64,000 nucleotides of DNA from assembly GCF_007846085.1 (NCBI RefSeq), contig NZ_VOEJ01000012.1, positions 1-64,000 of the forward strand, written 5' to 3'. This document shows positions 24,194 through 35,810 of the stretch, in pieces. The stretch is from Mucilaginibacter pallidiroseus. GTDB taxonomy: Bacteria > Bacteroidota > Bacteroidia > Sphingobacteriales > Sphingobacteriaceae. The position numbers and the translations under genes were made by a program. Numbering within the stretch: position 1 is the stretch's first letter; each line of letters opens with the position of its first letter. The notes below the pieces were generated by a model, which worked only from the letters and a program-made list of their open reading frames with translations, did not search any database and was not told the origin of the DNA.

Positions 24194-24967
24194 TCAGATA
24201 CTTTGATCCTGCTTTAAAAAGTGCTCGAAGGTATCGCTCCTCAAACCGAGCCTCAATGTTTCCAGCGGAATTATATCTGCCGGGGCAATGTTTCCTAAGC
24301 TTACGTTGGCGCCTATAAGTTTTATAAACCAAACCTGCTGCGTTTTTTGGGGAGCTTCCCAAATAATTTTTTCTTCGGGTATGCGCGTTAATATCTCATC
24401 AACCAAACCCTGGCGCACTTCACCCGAGTCGCGATAAATACCTACGTTGCCACTTTCGCGTGCTTCGGCAATAACCTTCCAGGCGCCGGCATCAAGCTCG
24501 GCCTGCATCAGGTTTATCCATTTATAGGGCGCAAATACTTTTTGAACATCCTTTGACCCTACTTCAGATATTACAGTGATTTGTTTACTCAGCCTGCTGA
24601 TATAGTCGCATTTTACATCGTGCTCAATAGTTATTGAACCGTCGGATACTTCGGCATAGTCTAACTGGTATTGATCCAGTATGCGGCAATAATCATCAAA
24701 CTGGTTACGCACTATCATGGCTTCGAACAGCGTGCCGCCAAAATAAACCTTTATACCGCCATCTTTATAAACCTTAAGCTTCTCGGTAAGTGTGGGTGTG
24801 ACTGCCGATGTTGCCCACCCTAACTTAATCATATCAATATAAGGGTGGCCAACTTCAACCAAATCTTGAGCCTGCCTCACGCTAAGCCCTTTGTCCATAA
24901 CCATTGTGATGCCACTGTTACGGGGTTTAAAAACACGTTCGGGAAGATCATTGATATGGTAGTTCAT
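24194..24967 (-). CDS. Phosphosulfolactate synthase (ComA) family protein
   Basis: A 257-residue TIM-barrel of the ComA family (PF02679), which adds sulfite to phosphoenolpyruvate in coenzyme M synthesis in methanogens and in sulfolactate formation in Bacillus. The family pattern is seen in KPRNSGITMVMDKGLS, YIDMIKLGWATSAV, VYFGGTLFEA, AEVSDGSI and VISEVGSKD, with a C-terminal LIGANVSLGNIAPADIIPLE. Coenzyme M is not expected in Bacteroidota. A role in sulfonates, possibly feeding sulfonolipids known from this phylum, is inference. It is monocistronic or paired with the acidic protein. Confidence 0.85.
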   Translation of the reverse strand: MNYHINDLPERVFKPRNSGITMVMDKGLSVRQAQDLVEVGHPYIDMIKLGWATSAVTPTLTEKLKVYKDGGIKVYFGGTLFEAMIVRNQFDDYCRILDQYQLDYAEVSDGSITIEHDVKCDYISRLSKQITVISEVGSKDVQKVFAPYKWINLMQAELDAGAWKVIAEARESGNVGIYRDSGEVRQGLVDEILTRIPEEKIIWEAPQKTQQVWFIKLIGANVSLGNIAPADIIPLETLRLGLRSDTFEHFLKQDQSI

Positions 24968-25116
24968 GTTCAGTAAAATGGTAGAATTGAATAAAGAGCT
25001 TTAATCTGCAAATATGCGGATGCATGGATGAAATTTAGATCATCATATCGTTAAAATAAGCACGCAATAGTGGGCGTTATCAGGCTTACTTAACCAGATC
25101 AAAGCTAATTTAACGT

Positions 25117-25145
25117 AAAAAGCCGGAAATTACTATCCGGCTTTT
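25117..25145 (-). terminator. Terminator after the TPR gene
   Basis: AAAAGCCGGA and TCCGGCTTTT arms with an 8-base loop. On the minus strand the right-hand T-run follows the hairpin, 31 bases beyond the TPR stop. Confidence 0.8.
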
Positions 25146-25176
25146 AAAGTTTATGCTGTGTTATCAAAAAGCTACT

Positions 25177-26580
25177 TTATTTGGTGTAGCGGTTAATGAT
25201 GTCAATAATTACTTTATTTTTTTGCAGCTGCGGCAGGTAATCAAACAAAATATAATGCTTCTCGGGGTCGGCCGCTAAGGCAGTCTCCAGGTAATTAAGC
25301 GCCTCGTTAAATTCCCCTTTAGCAAACAGGTAGGCTACCATGCGGTAATATAGCTCGGCAGCTTCCGGGTTGTTTTTAATGGCCTGCGCAATTACTTCTA
25401 TACTATCCGTCAAACGTTGCTGCTCATACAATATTGATGAGTAGTCCAGCCATGCATCAACATCAAGCGGATTTAGTTCAACTACTTTCTCATAAGCACG
25501 CTCGGCGTCTTCCAGGTGGCCAAGCTTGTACTCGGCATCGGCAATGGCAAACCAATAATCTGCATTGGCAATATCAAGATCCAAAGCCTTTTTATAAAAA
25601 TGCAGGGCCTCAAAATAACGTTCCTCAAAATCGAGCGTAACACCAATACCAAACCAGGCATCTGCCAGTTTCGGATCCATCTTAACCGATTTTTTGTAGA
25701 ACGAGCGGGCTTCATCCATCTGCTCCAGCTTCTCGTAACACTCACCTATTGCACAATAAGTATCTGCATTCGGTTGCTCGTACTCAAACGTTTGGCGATA
25801 AACCTCAATGGCCTCGGCATATTTTTCAAGGTTAACCAATGCATTACCCTTATTAAAATAAGCAGATGCAAAGCTGTCTTTAATCAGGATGGCATAGTCG
25901 TAAGCGTCAATAGCTTTCTCAAACAAGCTGAGCTTTGTATAGGCGTTACCCAGGTTATACCAGGCCGCATAACTATAAGGCTCGTTATCGATATAAGCCT
26001 GATAAAATTGTACACTCTCCTGCTGGTTATCCAAAACATCATAACAAAACGCCAACTCATAAAGGGCATCCTGGTTTTCCATGTTTTGTTTAAGGCATAG
26101 CTTAAGGTACGTAATGGCCGTTTCGTAATCGCCCATGTTTTGGTATACGTAGGCAATATGCAGCAATATCTCGTCGGTTTCCTCGGCAAGGTCAAGCGCC
26201 TTCTCGTAATTTTCCAGTGCCTCGGTATTGCGTTCCATACTCTCGTACAAATTACCGCGAATGATGTATATATCGGCATCACTCGCCTCAAGCATTGCGG
26301 CCTTATCGAGCGCAGCAAATGCCTCTGAAGTGCGATTGCTCACTACCAGTAACTGCGCCTGCTTTATTAAAAAAACGGCAGCAAAAGGGTGTTGATTACG
26401 GGCATACTCTGATACCTGCAGGGCTTTGGCAGGATCATTCTTTTCGATGTAGTAGTCTATAATGTTCTCAAACGCCTGTGCGTCAAAAAAGTACTGATCA
26501 TGATTTCGAATCATCTCTTCGTACCGTTCTACCGAAAATTTTGGGTCTTCGGTAAAGCCAAATTCAAATTCTTCTTCCAT
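25177..26580 (-). CDS. Tetratricopeptide repeat protein
   Basis: A 467-residue cytoplasmic protein made of about a dozen 34-residue TPR units running from about residue 35 to the end (for instance AWYNLGNAYTKLSLFEKAIDAYDYAI and DYWFAIADAEYKLGHLEDAERAYE in pieces). There is no signal peptide or membrane helix. TPR arrays are binding scaffolds; no partner is shown. Similar long cytoplasmic TPR proteins are widespread in Bacteroidota. It stands alone, with its own terminator and a 475-base upstream gap. Confidence 0.9.
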   Translation of the reverse strand: MEEEFEFGFTEDPKFSVERYEEMIRNHDQYFFDAQAFENIIDYYIEKNDPAKALQVSEYARNQHPFAAVFLIKQAQLLVVSNRTSEAFAALDKAAMLEASDADIYIIRGNLYESMERNTEALENYEKALDLAEETDEILLHIAYVYQNMGDYETAITYLKLCLKQNMENQDALYELAFCYDVLDNQQESVQFYQAYIDNEPYSYAAWYNLGNAYTKLSLFEKAIDAYDYAILIKDSFASAYFNKGNALVNLEKYAEAIEVYRQTFEYEQPNADTYCAIGECYEKLEQMDEARSFYKKSVKMDPKLADAWFGIGVTLDFEERYFEALHFYKKALDLDIANADYWFAIADAEYKLGHLEDAERAYEKVVELNPLDVDAWLDYSSILYEQQRLTDSIEVIAQAIKNNPEAAELYYRMVAYLFAKGEFNEALNYLETALAADPEKHYILFDYLPQLQKNKVIIDIINRYTK

Positions 26581-27055
26581 TCAAGTTTATTTAAGAGAAC
26601 ACTTTGTTGCTTTAAAATGGTCGCATTTTAAAGACTTGCTAAGATCAAATTACAATAATAAGCTGCGGCAAAGCAATTAAGTTTTCAACATGAACACATT
26701 ATTAACAGATGTTAATACAAGTGCCTGATAATAAATGAAAAGCATTTTAACGGCGGCCGGCAAGTAGTTTGTTTGCCTCAAAGATTTTTCTCAATCACAA
26801 AGATAACCATTATTATTTAATGCCGAGTTATAATTAAAGCATTTACAGATAAACGACGTTACCACTGCTTTTAGTACAAATGGCCACCATGCCGCAAACC
26901 GAAACATTTTTTATAATGAGCGGTTGGTATCTCGGCTATACTATTATTGATATATTTATGAAATTAATAATATGCCCCGCCGAAAAACGTTTGCATTTAG
27001 CTTACAAATAAGCAAACATTGAAATACATTTACAGCGAACACCTAATAATAAAAC
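26581..27055. other. 475-base intergenic region, no firm gene
   Basis: AT-rich gap between the divergent TPR and subtilase genes, so it must hold both promoters, though I find no exact TAnnTTTG in the right place. It has a small nested dyad at 26989-27017 (GTTTGC with GCAAAC around GCTTA-caaa-TAAGC) just upstream of the subtilase leader. A 43-codon plus-strand ORF at 26880-27011 has no other support. Confidence 0.5.
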
Positions 27056-28696
27056 ATGTATAATTTTCGCACTTACTTAACCGGCGCATTACTGACAAGT
27101 GCCGTGCTCATGAACTATAGCGCCAACGCGCAAACCACACCGAAACCTGCGGAACTGCCAAAAAATTGGCATACAATGGACCTTAAAACCGATAGACAAT
27201 TTGGTGTAAGCCTAAACCAGGCCTACCAGTTGGTAAAAGGTAAAAAAAGCAAAACTGTTGTCGTAGCTACGATTGATAGCGGTATTGATACAGCGCAAAA
27301 TGACCTGAAATCAATTCTGTGGGTAAACACCAAGGAGATTCCGGGTAATGGTATTGACGACGATAAAAACGGATATATTGATGATGTACACGGCTGGGAC
27401 TTTTTGGGCGGCCCGGGCGGCAAATGCGATTTTACCGAAACCACAGAAGAAGTACGTGAGTATAACCGTTTAAAACCTAAGTATGCTTCAGCTACCGCGG
27501 CACCTGCGGGCAGCGAAAAGGAGTATGCCTACTGGCTTAAGGTTAAAGATACTTACGAGAAAACCTACAACAAATCTAAAGAAGAAATTACACAGCTGGA
27601 GCCGGTAGTTAATACCCTGATGGCTACAAGCGGTTATTTAAAGCGTGCTTTAAACCTGAAGGCAGATCAATCATTTGTGGCGGCGGACCTTGCTAAGATA
27701 AAGACAACCAACGATACGGTAAACCGTAGCAAATACGTATGGGAATCGGTATTTCAGCAGGAAGAAGGATCTGACAATGCTAAGGTATTAAAAGACCTGA
27801 CCGAATACTACGCCAAACTGAACAACGATGTAAACCCTGACCTGGATGCACGTAAAAATATAGTTGGCGACGACCCGAATGTAAATGATGGCAAACCTTA
27901 TGGTAACAATATCCTAAAATTTGCCGATGCATCGCACGGTACGGGTGTTGCCGGCCTGATTGGTGCAGTACGAGGTAACAAGTATGGCATAGACGGCATT
28001 GCCGACAACGTGCGTTTGATGGGTATTAAAGCCGTGCCAAACGGAGATGAATATGATAAAGACATAGCAAACGCCATCCGTTATGCCGTTGATAATGGTG
28101 CCAAGATCGTTAACATGAGCTTTGGTAAAAAATTGTCGCCACATAAAGCCTGGGTTGATGAAGCTTTTAAATATGCCGCATCAAAAGATGTATTGCTGGT
28201 ACAGGCATCTGGTAATGATAACCAAGATGTTGATGTAAAACCGCAATATCCTAATGACACTTTTGAGGATGGCTCTGTTACCGACCTGGATAATGTGATA
28301 AGTGTAGGCGCATCATCAAACAAGCAAAACGAAGAGCTTGCAGGCAGCTTTAGCAACTATGGCAAACGTACAGTTGATGTATTTGCACCCGGCGTAAAAG
28401 TAACGTCAATTGACATGGACGCCGAATACAATACTGCCGACGGTACCAGTTTTGCATCGCCGATAACCGCAGGCATTGCGGCACTTGTATTAGAGTATTA
28501 TCCAAACCTAAGTGCCAAACAATTAAAACAGGTTATCCTGGCGTCAGCTACGCCACTTAACGGTACCATGGTTTTAAAACCAGGCAGCAAAACCGAGAAG
28601 GTTGACTTCACTAACCTATCTAAAACAGGCGGTGTGGTAAATGCCTATAAAGCTTTGGTTGCAGCAAGCAAACTAAAAGGCGAAAGAAAAATTTAA
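27056..28696 (+). CDS. S8 family serine peptidase (subtilase)
   Basis: A 546-residue exported subtilisin-like protease. A signal peptide (ending NYSANA, about residue 25) is followed by the catalytic Asp in TIDSGIDTAQND, the His in ASHGTGVAGLIG and the Ser in DGTSFASPITAGIAAL. Between Asp74 and the His lies an insertion of about 200 residues with a charged helical region (GSEKEYAYWLKVKDTYEKTY). This is seen in a Bacteroidota-specific subgroup as I recall it. There is no C-terminal sorting domain. It is probably periplasmic; substrates unknown. A perfect terminator follows. Confidence 0.93.
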   Translation: MYNFRTYLTGALLTSAVLMNYSANAQTTPKPAELPKNWHTMDLKTDRQFGVSLNQAYQLVKGKKSKTVVVATIDSGIDTAQNDLKSILWVNTKEIPGNGIDDDKNGYIDDVHGWDFLGGPGGKCDFTETTEEVREYNRLKPKYASATAAPAGSEKEYAYWLKVKDTYEKTYNKSKEEITQLEPVVNTLMATSGYLKRALNLKADQSFVAADLAKIKTTNDTVNRSKYVWESVFQQEEGSDNAKVLKDLTEYYAKLNNDVNPDLDARKNIVGDDPNVNDGKPYGNNILKFADASHGTGVAGLIGAVRGNKYGIDGIADNVRLMGIKAVPNGDEYDKDIANAIRYAVDNGAKIVNMSFGKKLSPHKAWVDEAFKYAASKDVLLVQASGNDNQDVDVKPQYPNDTFEDGSVTDLDNVISVGASSNKQNEELAGSFSNYGKRTVDVFAPGVKVTSIDMDAEYNTADGTSFASPITAGIAALVLEYYPNLSAKQLKQVILASATPLNGTMVLKPGSKTEKVDFTNLSKTGGVVNAYKALVAASKLKGERKI

Positions 28697-28717
28697 GCGC
28701 TTTTTCTAGCATATATA

Positions 28718-28747
28718 AAAGCCGGTTTAGCATGCTAAACCGGCTTT
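28718..28747 (+). terminator. Terminator after the subtilase gene
   Basis: A perfect 13-base stem (AAAGCCGGTTTAG with CTAAACCGGCTTT) and CATG loop, followed by a T-rich stretch. It can also act on the minus strand, although metF ends about 100 bases away. Confidence 0.88.
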
Positions 28748-28843
28748 GTTGTTTTTATTTTTTTCTTAGTCGTAAACGATGGAATCTATTAGCTCAACTT
28801 CAAATCGGCCAATAATGCTTAAGGCACATATGGTAGCAAGCTA

Positions 28844-29800
28844 TTAAAATATAGCTTCGGCTATACGTTTTGTAGGGCCGGGGTTACCCATGGTATAAAA
28901 ATGCAATACCGGCGCACCAAATTCAACTAATTCCTTGCACTGGTTTATCATCCACTCAATACCTATTTCCTTAACATCCTTTTCAGACTTTGCTTCATGT
29001 ATAGCATCACTTAAATCTTCAGGAATATCTATACTAAACGTTTTTGATAACGATACCAACTGCTTTGAATTGGTAATAGGTTTTAACCCTGGAATGATAG
29101 GAACGTTTATGCCTACAGCCCTGCAATTATTCACGAAATCGATATACTTTTTATTATCAAAAAACATTTGGGTAACAATAAACCTGGCACCCATATCTAT
29201 TTTCTGTTTAAGGTATTTAAAATCTGTTTTTAGGTTTGGCGCCTCGAAATGTTTCTCGGGGTATCCGGCAACACCAATGCAAAAGTCTGTTTTCATTACA
29301 CCTTCATGATTCTCGTGCAGATAGATGCCGTTATTCATGTTAACCACCTGCTGCAACAGATCTGTTGCATAGCAATGCCCGTTTGGTGTAGGCACAAATG
29401 ATGAATCGCCCTTAAGCGCATCGCCCCGGAGAACCAAAACATTTTCGATACCCAAGAACTGCAGATCGATAAGCCCGTTCTCTGTTTCGTCTTTAGTAAA
29501 GCCGCCGCATAGCAGGTGCGGAACAGTATCTACCTTGTACTTGTTCATAATAGCCGCGCAAATGGCTATAGTGCCCGGGCGTTTACGGTAAGCAAGTTTT
29601 TCAAGCAGGCCCGAGTCGTGCTGTTTGTAGATATAATCTTCGCGCAGTGAAGTAACATCAATAAACGGCGGCTTAAATTCCATAAGGGGATCAATAGCAT
29701 CATAAATGCCCTGTATGCTATGCCCCTTCAATGGAGGTATCAGCTCAAACGAGAATAAGGTTTTGCCGCTGGCGTTTGCTATGTGTTCGGTAATTTTCAT
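28844..29800 (-). CDS. metF: Methylenetetrahydrofolate reductase
   Basis: Flavoenzyme that reduces methylene-THF to methyl-THF, the methyl source for MetH. The 318-residue TIM barrel has KTLFSFELIPPLKGHS at the N-terminus, the THF/FAD regions VLRGD and GVAGYPEKHFEAPN, FIVTQMFFDN and PGLKPI. I chose the ATG at 29800 (MKITEHIANASG). A frame extension to 29812 would begin inside the inverted repeat. The start is four bases from the edge of that repeat. It is downstream of metH in the same direction and presumably shares its SAM-riboswitch transcript. Confidence 0.95.
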   Translation of the reverse strand: MKITEHIANASGKTLFSFELIPPLKGHSIQGIYDAIDPLMEFKPPFIDVTSLREDYIYKQHDSGLLEKLAYRKRPGTIAICAAIMNKYKVDTVPHLLCGGFTKDETENGLIDLQFLGIENVLVLRGDALKGDSSFVPTPNGHCYATDLLQQVVNMNNGIYLHENHEGVMKTDFCIGVAGYPEKHFEAPNLKTDFKYLKQKIDMGARFIVTQMFFDNKKYIDFVNNCRAVGINVPIIPGLKPITNSKQLVSLSKTFSIDIPEDLSDAIHEAKSEKDVKEIGIEWMINQCKELVEFGAPVLHFYTMGNPGPTKRIAEAIF

Positions 29801-29804
29801 GTAT

Positions 29805-30232
29805 AGTATCAAGTAGTTAGTATCAAGTATTAAGACTTGACTATATATTTAAGCTTTTTTGCAGTCCGTATATCATTTTTTGTATTTCAGCAAGCATTAG
29901 GGTTGCTTCCTTCAGTTGATTTTCCGTGATGTAAGCAAATTCGTTTGCAATTATAAAGTGAGTTTCAAGTTCGAAAGCCGAACCTAAAGATATATTCAAA
30001 AACTGATGTAGCTCCTTGTTAGATTTCCTCCCACAGCCCTCAGCAATATTTGATGGTATCGATACAGCCGCTCTTGTCATCTGAGAGATTAAGCCATACC
30101 GTTCATCAGGAGGAAAATTTCGGGTAATGTTAAACGTAAACTTACTTACTTCAATCCCAGCTTTCCAAATTTTCAGTTCTTTGAAATTGTGCATCTTTTA
30201 GTCTTGATACTTGATACTAACTACTTGATACT
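29805..30232. mobile_element. 428 bp inverted-repeat unit carrying an S23-type gene
   Basis: The left arm (29805-29837) and right arm (30200-30232) are inverted copies with 32 of 33 positions equal; the outer 26 bases are perfect. Each arm is a run of 7-base units (TATCAAG, TAGTTAG, TATCAAG, TATTAAG or TATCAAG). The unit holds one gene (29841-30194) and fills the space between the metH stop (three bases away) and the metF ATG (four bases away). Without it the two met genes would be about seven bases apart. The layout resembles the intervening sequences of 23S rRNA that encode S23-family proteins. Mobility is inferred, with no transposase seen. Confidence 0.7.
29841..30194 (-). CDS. Four-helix-bundle protein, S23/intervening-sequence family
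   Basis: A 117-residue helical protein of the S23/IVP family (TIGR02436 type). The conserved core is all present: FKELKIWKAGIEVS, the FPPDERYGLISQMTRAAVSI block, PSNIAEGCGRKSNKEL, and FLNISLGSAFELETH. Family members are encoded in 23S rRNA intervening sequences of some bacteria, and Avd of diversity-generating retroelements has the same fold. Their biochemical job is mostly unknown; binding of nucleic acid has been proposed. The gene sits inside a unit of 33 bp inverted repeats. Its ATG is five bases from the right arm. It interrupts the metH-metF pair. Confidence 0.92.
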   Translation of the reverse strand: MHNFKELKIWKAGIEVSKFTFNITRNFPPDERYGLISQMTRAAVSIPSNIAEGCGRKSNKELHQFLNISLGSAFELETHFIIANEFAYITENQLKEATLMLAEIQKMIYGLQKSLNI

Positions 30233-30235
30233 CCT

Positions 30236-33925
<3,690 letters not shown>

Positions 33926-33930
33926 TGTTC

Positions 33931-34037
33931 GGTATCAAGTAGCGAGTATCAAGTATCAAGTACCTAAAATCGATACATGAGTATAATATCCCGTCACAAG
34001 AAACAACCTTGCTACTTGATACTAATTACCTGATACT
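33931..34037. repeat. Gene-less inverted pair of TATCAAG heptamer repeats
   Basis: The left arm, 33931-33964, reads as 7-base units TATCAAG, TAGCGAG, TATCAAG, TATCAAG. The right arm, about 34011-34037, is its inverted counterpart, matching about 21 of 27 positions. Between them are 46 bases without a gene. The arms belong to the same family as those flanking the S23 gene at 29805-30232. It lies in the metH leader, between the riboswitch and the ATG, and would fold into a hairpin in the mRNA. Confidence 0.8.
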
Positions 34038-34077
34038 AAAAACTTATTTCGAAAAGTCAGGCTGTAATGTTGACTTT

Positions 34078-34190
34078 CGCTTATCTGTCCTGTCCGATTT
34101 TTGTGGCCGGGCAAGTAGAATGTAGCACCTTGTAAGCACAGGTTGCTAAGACATCGCAGGGTCTAATCCCTCCGCCTTTCTCCATAAGCG
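34078..34190 (-). ncRNA. SAM-I (S-box) riboswitch upstream of metH
   Basis: On the minus strand the P1 stem is CGCTTAT (34190) with ATAAGCG (34078). The conserved core runs GGAGGGATTAGACCC, then GATGTCTTAGCAACC and AAGGTGCTACATTC, which are the hallmark parts of the SAM-I aptamer. The next sequence down, 34051-34079, can form an 8-9 base hairpin (GAAAGTCA with TGACTTTTC) followed by a short T-run, a possible expression platform. SAM binding should switch off the metH-S23-metF transcript. Confidence 0.95.
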
Positions 34191-34193
34191 TCA

Positions 34194-34225
34194 CAAAGAT
34201 GGATAATAAGTTTGTAAAGTGCAAA
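34194..34225 (-). promoter_or_regulatory. Promoter of the SAM riboswitch-metH transcript
   Basis: On the minus strand TTTG (34225-34222), 20 bases, then CATCTTTG (34201-34194), one base off the TAnnTTTG consensus. A start about six bases downstream falls at the first base of the riboswitch P1 stem, which supports both calls. Confidence 0.65.
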
Positions 34226-34323
34226 TTGCGTGGTTCGCAATGCGTTGCCTGAAGCGAAGGGCATCGAATTTAATTGACACTGTGTTAAATTCATTACGTC
34301 CCTTTCAAGAGACGGGTGAAAAC

Positions 34324-34350
34324 AAAAAAGCCGCTCTTTTGGGGCGGCTT
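34324..34350 (-). terminator. Terminator after the BI-1 family gene
   Basis: On the minus strand AAGCCGCCCC-AAAAG-AGCGGCTT followed by TTTTTTG, 20 bases beyond the BI-1 stop. It separates that gene from the metH promoter. The bases 34226-34323 show nothing else. Confidence 0.85.
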
Positions 34351-34370
34351 CTAAATTTCCATTGGATTGA

Positions 34371-35111
34371 TTATCTCCTGTTACCGCCACCAAATATGCG
34401 TAGTAAGAATAGGAAAAGGTTTACAAAGTCGAGATATAAGGTTAGTGCACCCATTATTGAAAGTTTGCGTCCTTCTCTATCATTGGCATCTACAGTAGCA
34501 CCCAATTGCTTAAGTTTTTGCACATCATAAGCAGTTAAGCCTACAAACACAGCAACACCTACGTAACTGATAATCAAATCTAGTGAACTACTATGTAAGA
34601 TAAGAATATTAATAACCGTAGCTATAATGATGCCCCAAAGCAGCATAATCATGATAGACCCAAATTTGGTCAGATCCTGGTGCGTTATATAACCACCTAC
34701 TGCCATTGAGCCAAATACAATTGCGGCCGTAATAAAAGTTGTTGATATCGTACCTAATGAATAACGGAAAAAAATGTAGCTCAGGCTAATTCCCATTATT
34801 GCAGAAAATGCAATAAACAACAACAGCAGCCCGCCAAAACTCGCCTTTTGAAAACGCGCACCGATAACAAATACCAATATCAGCGGTGCAAACATTACCA
34901 CTGTACCCATAATATTATCGCTGCCGGTTTCATTGTCGCGTAGTAATGACGAAAGTTCCGGGTTAAAAGCAAATACGTAAGAAAGTATAGCTGAAATACC
35001 CAAAGCGACAAACATCCACAAAAATACATTAGCTATGAATTTACGTGATGCGGCCGAGTCTTCAACCTGTATAACGTTATCGTAAGTATAATCAGTTGTC
35101 TTAGTTTCCAT
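34371..35111 (-). CDS. Bax inhibitor-1/YccA family membrane protein
   Basis: A 246-residue protein with seven hydrophobic helices from about residue 25 to 235, of the BI-1/YccA family (UPF0005). Family landmarks are the N-terminal FIANVFLWMFVALGISAIL, the middle GISLSYIFFRYS, and the C-terminal helix pair with FVGLTAYDVQKLKQLG and ALTLYLDFVNLFLFLLRI. Members include bacterial proton-sensitive calcium leak channels and YccA, an FtsH modulator; which applies here is not known. It stands alone with its own terminator. Confidence 0.93.
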   Translation of the reverse strand: METKTTDYTYDNVIQVEDSAASRKFIANVFLWMFVALGISAILSYVFAFNPELSSLLRDNETGSDNIMGTVVMFAPLILVFVIGARFQKASFGGLLLLFIAFSAIMGISLSYIFFRYSLGTISTTFITAAIVFGSMAVGGYITHQDLTKFGSIMIMLLWGIIIATVINILILHSSSLDLIISYVGVAVFVGLTAYDVQKLKQLGATVDANDREGRKLSIMGALTLYLDFVNLFLFLLRIFGGGNRR

Positions 35112-35199
35112 TTATTTATGTTATTATTTGGTTCGAATTTATATTATTTATTTGATTGTTATAACGCAGAACAGTTTAATTGTCTTAATCAGCCTTGCG

Positions 35200-35766
35200 T
35201 CAGTTTAAGCGCTTGGTTAATTGCTCTTCTACTTTTTTAAATACCTGCAATGGTTTTAATGAGCGCCAATTAAAATCGTCCAGTTCGCCGCCAAAATTAA
35301 TATAGTAGTCGATATTGCTGCTTTTAAACTCCTGTATAACGTGTTCCCTGAAGTTTACACCAGCCAGCCAGCCATCTTCCACCTCCTGAAACCATTCTTC
35401 GTAATAGCTATCGTCAGAGTAGTGAAAGTTAAGCACGTTTTCACCAATCAGCACAAATTTGTTCACGCCCTGGTCAACCATTACATCAAACAGTTCACGC
35501 TTCATCAGCATAATGTCGTTGTTAATGGCATCGTTCCACTCACCTATAAATTCTATGATGCAATACCCCCTGTCGTAATCAACAAAAAGTATTTTCAGAT
35601 ACAGCGTGTTGGAGCCAAATGAATCCCACTGAGGATGCAGCAGGTAATTGTAAACCTGCTTATCAAACTCAAACTCATTATATTGCGTAGCGTAAAAAGG
35701 CGAGTGCTCGTCTTCTGCCGCAATATAATCATCTCTCCACCTGTAAAAAGGTTCTATCTCGTGCAT
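35200..35766 (-). CDS. Conserved hypothetical protein
   Basis: A 188-residue acidic, aromatic-rich cytoplasmic protein (HEIEPFYRWRDDYIAAEDEHSPFY at the N-terminus, split here as two motifs HEIEPFYRWRDD and YIAAEDEHSPFY). No signal peptide or membrane helix. Alternating strands and helices in the middle (TLYLKILFVDYD, CIIEFIGEW, KFVLIGENVLNF) suggest an alpha/beta fold. I do not recognise a named family, but the protein has the look of a conserved Bacteroidota gene. It lies between BI-1 and murQ, on the same strand as both. Confidence 0.7.
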   Translation of the reverse strand: MHEIEPFYRWRDDYIAAEDEHSPFYATQYNEFEFDKQVYNYLLHPQWDSFGSNTLYLKILFVDYDRGYCIIEFIGEWNDAINNDIMLMKRELFDVMVDQGVNKFVLIGENVLNFHYSDDSYYEEWFQEVEDGWLAGVNFREHVIQEFKSSNIDYYINFGGELDDFNWRSLKPLQVFKKVEEQLTKRLN

Positions 35767-35810
35767 TGTATTGTTTTACAGCCCACCTTTGGCTGCTTTT
35801 TATATTAGTT

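Noticed and set aside
26880..27011. 43-codon ORF in the gap before the subtilase
   Set aside because: It has no Shine-Dalgarno, no consensus promoter at the right distance and no recognisable protein, so chance is as likely.
29801..29812. Upstream ATG extension of metF
   Set aside because: It would start inside the inverted repeat arm. The ATG at 29800 matches the conserved MetF N-terminus.
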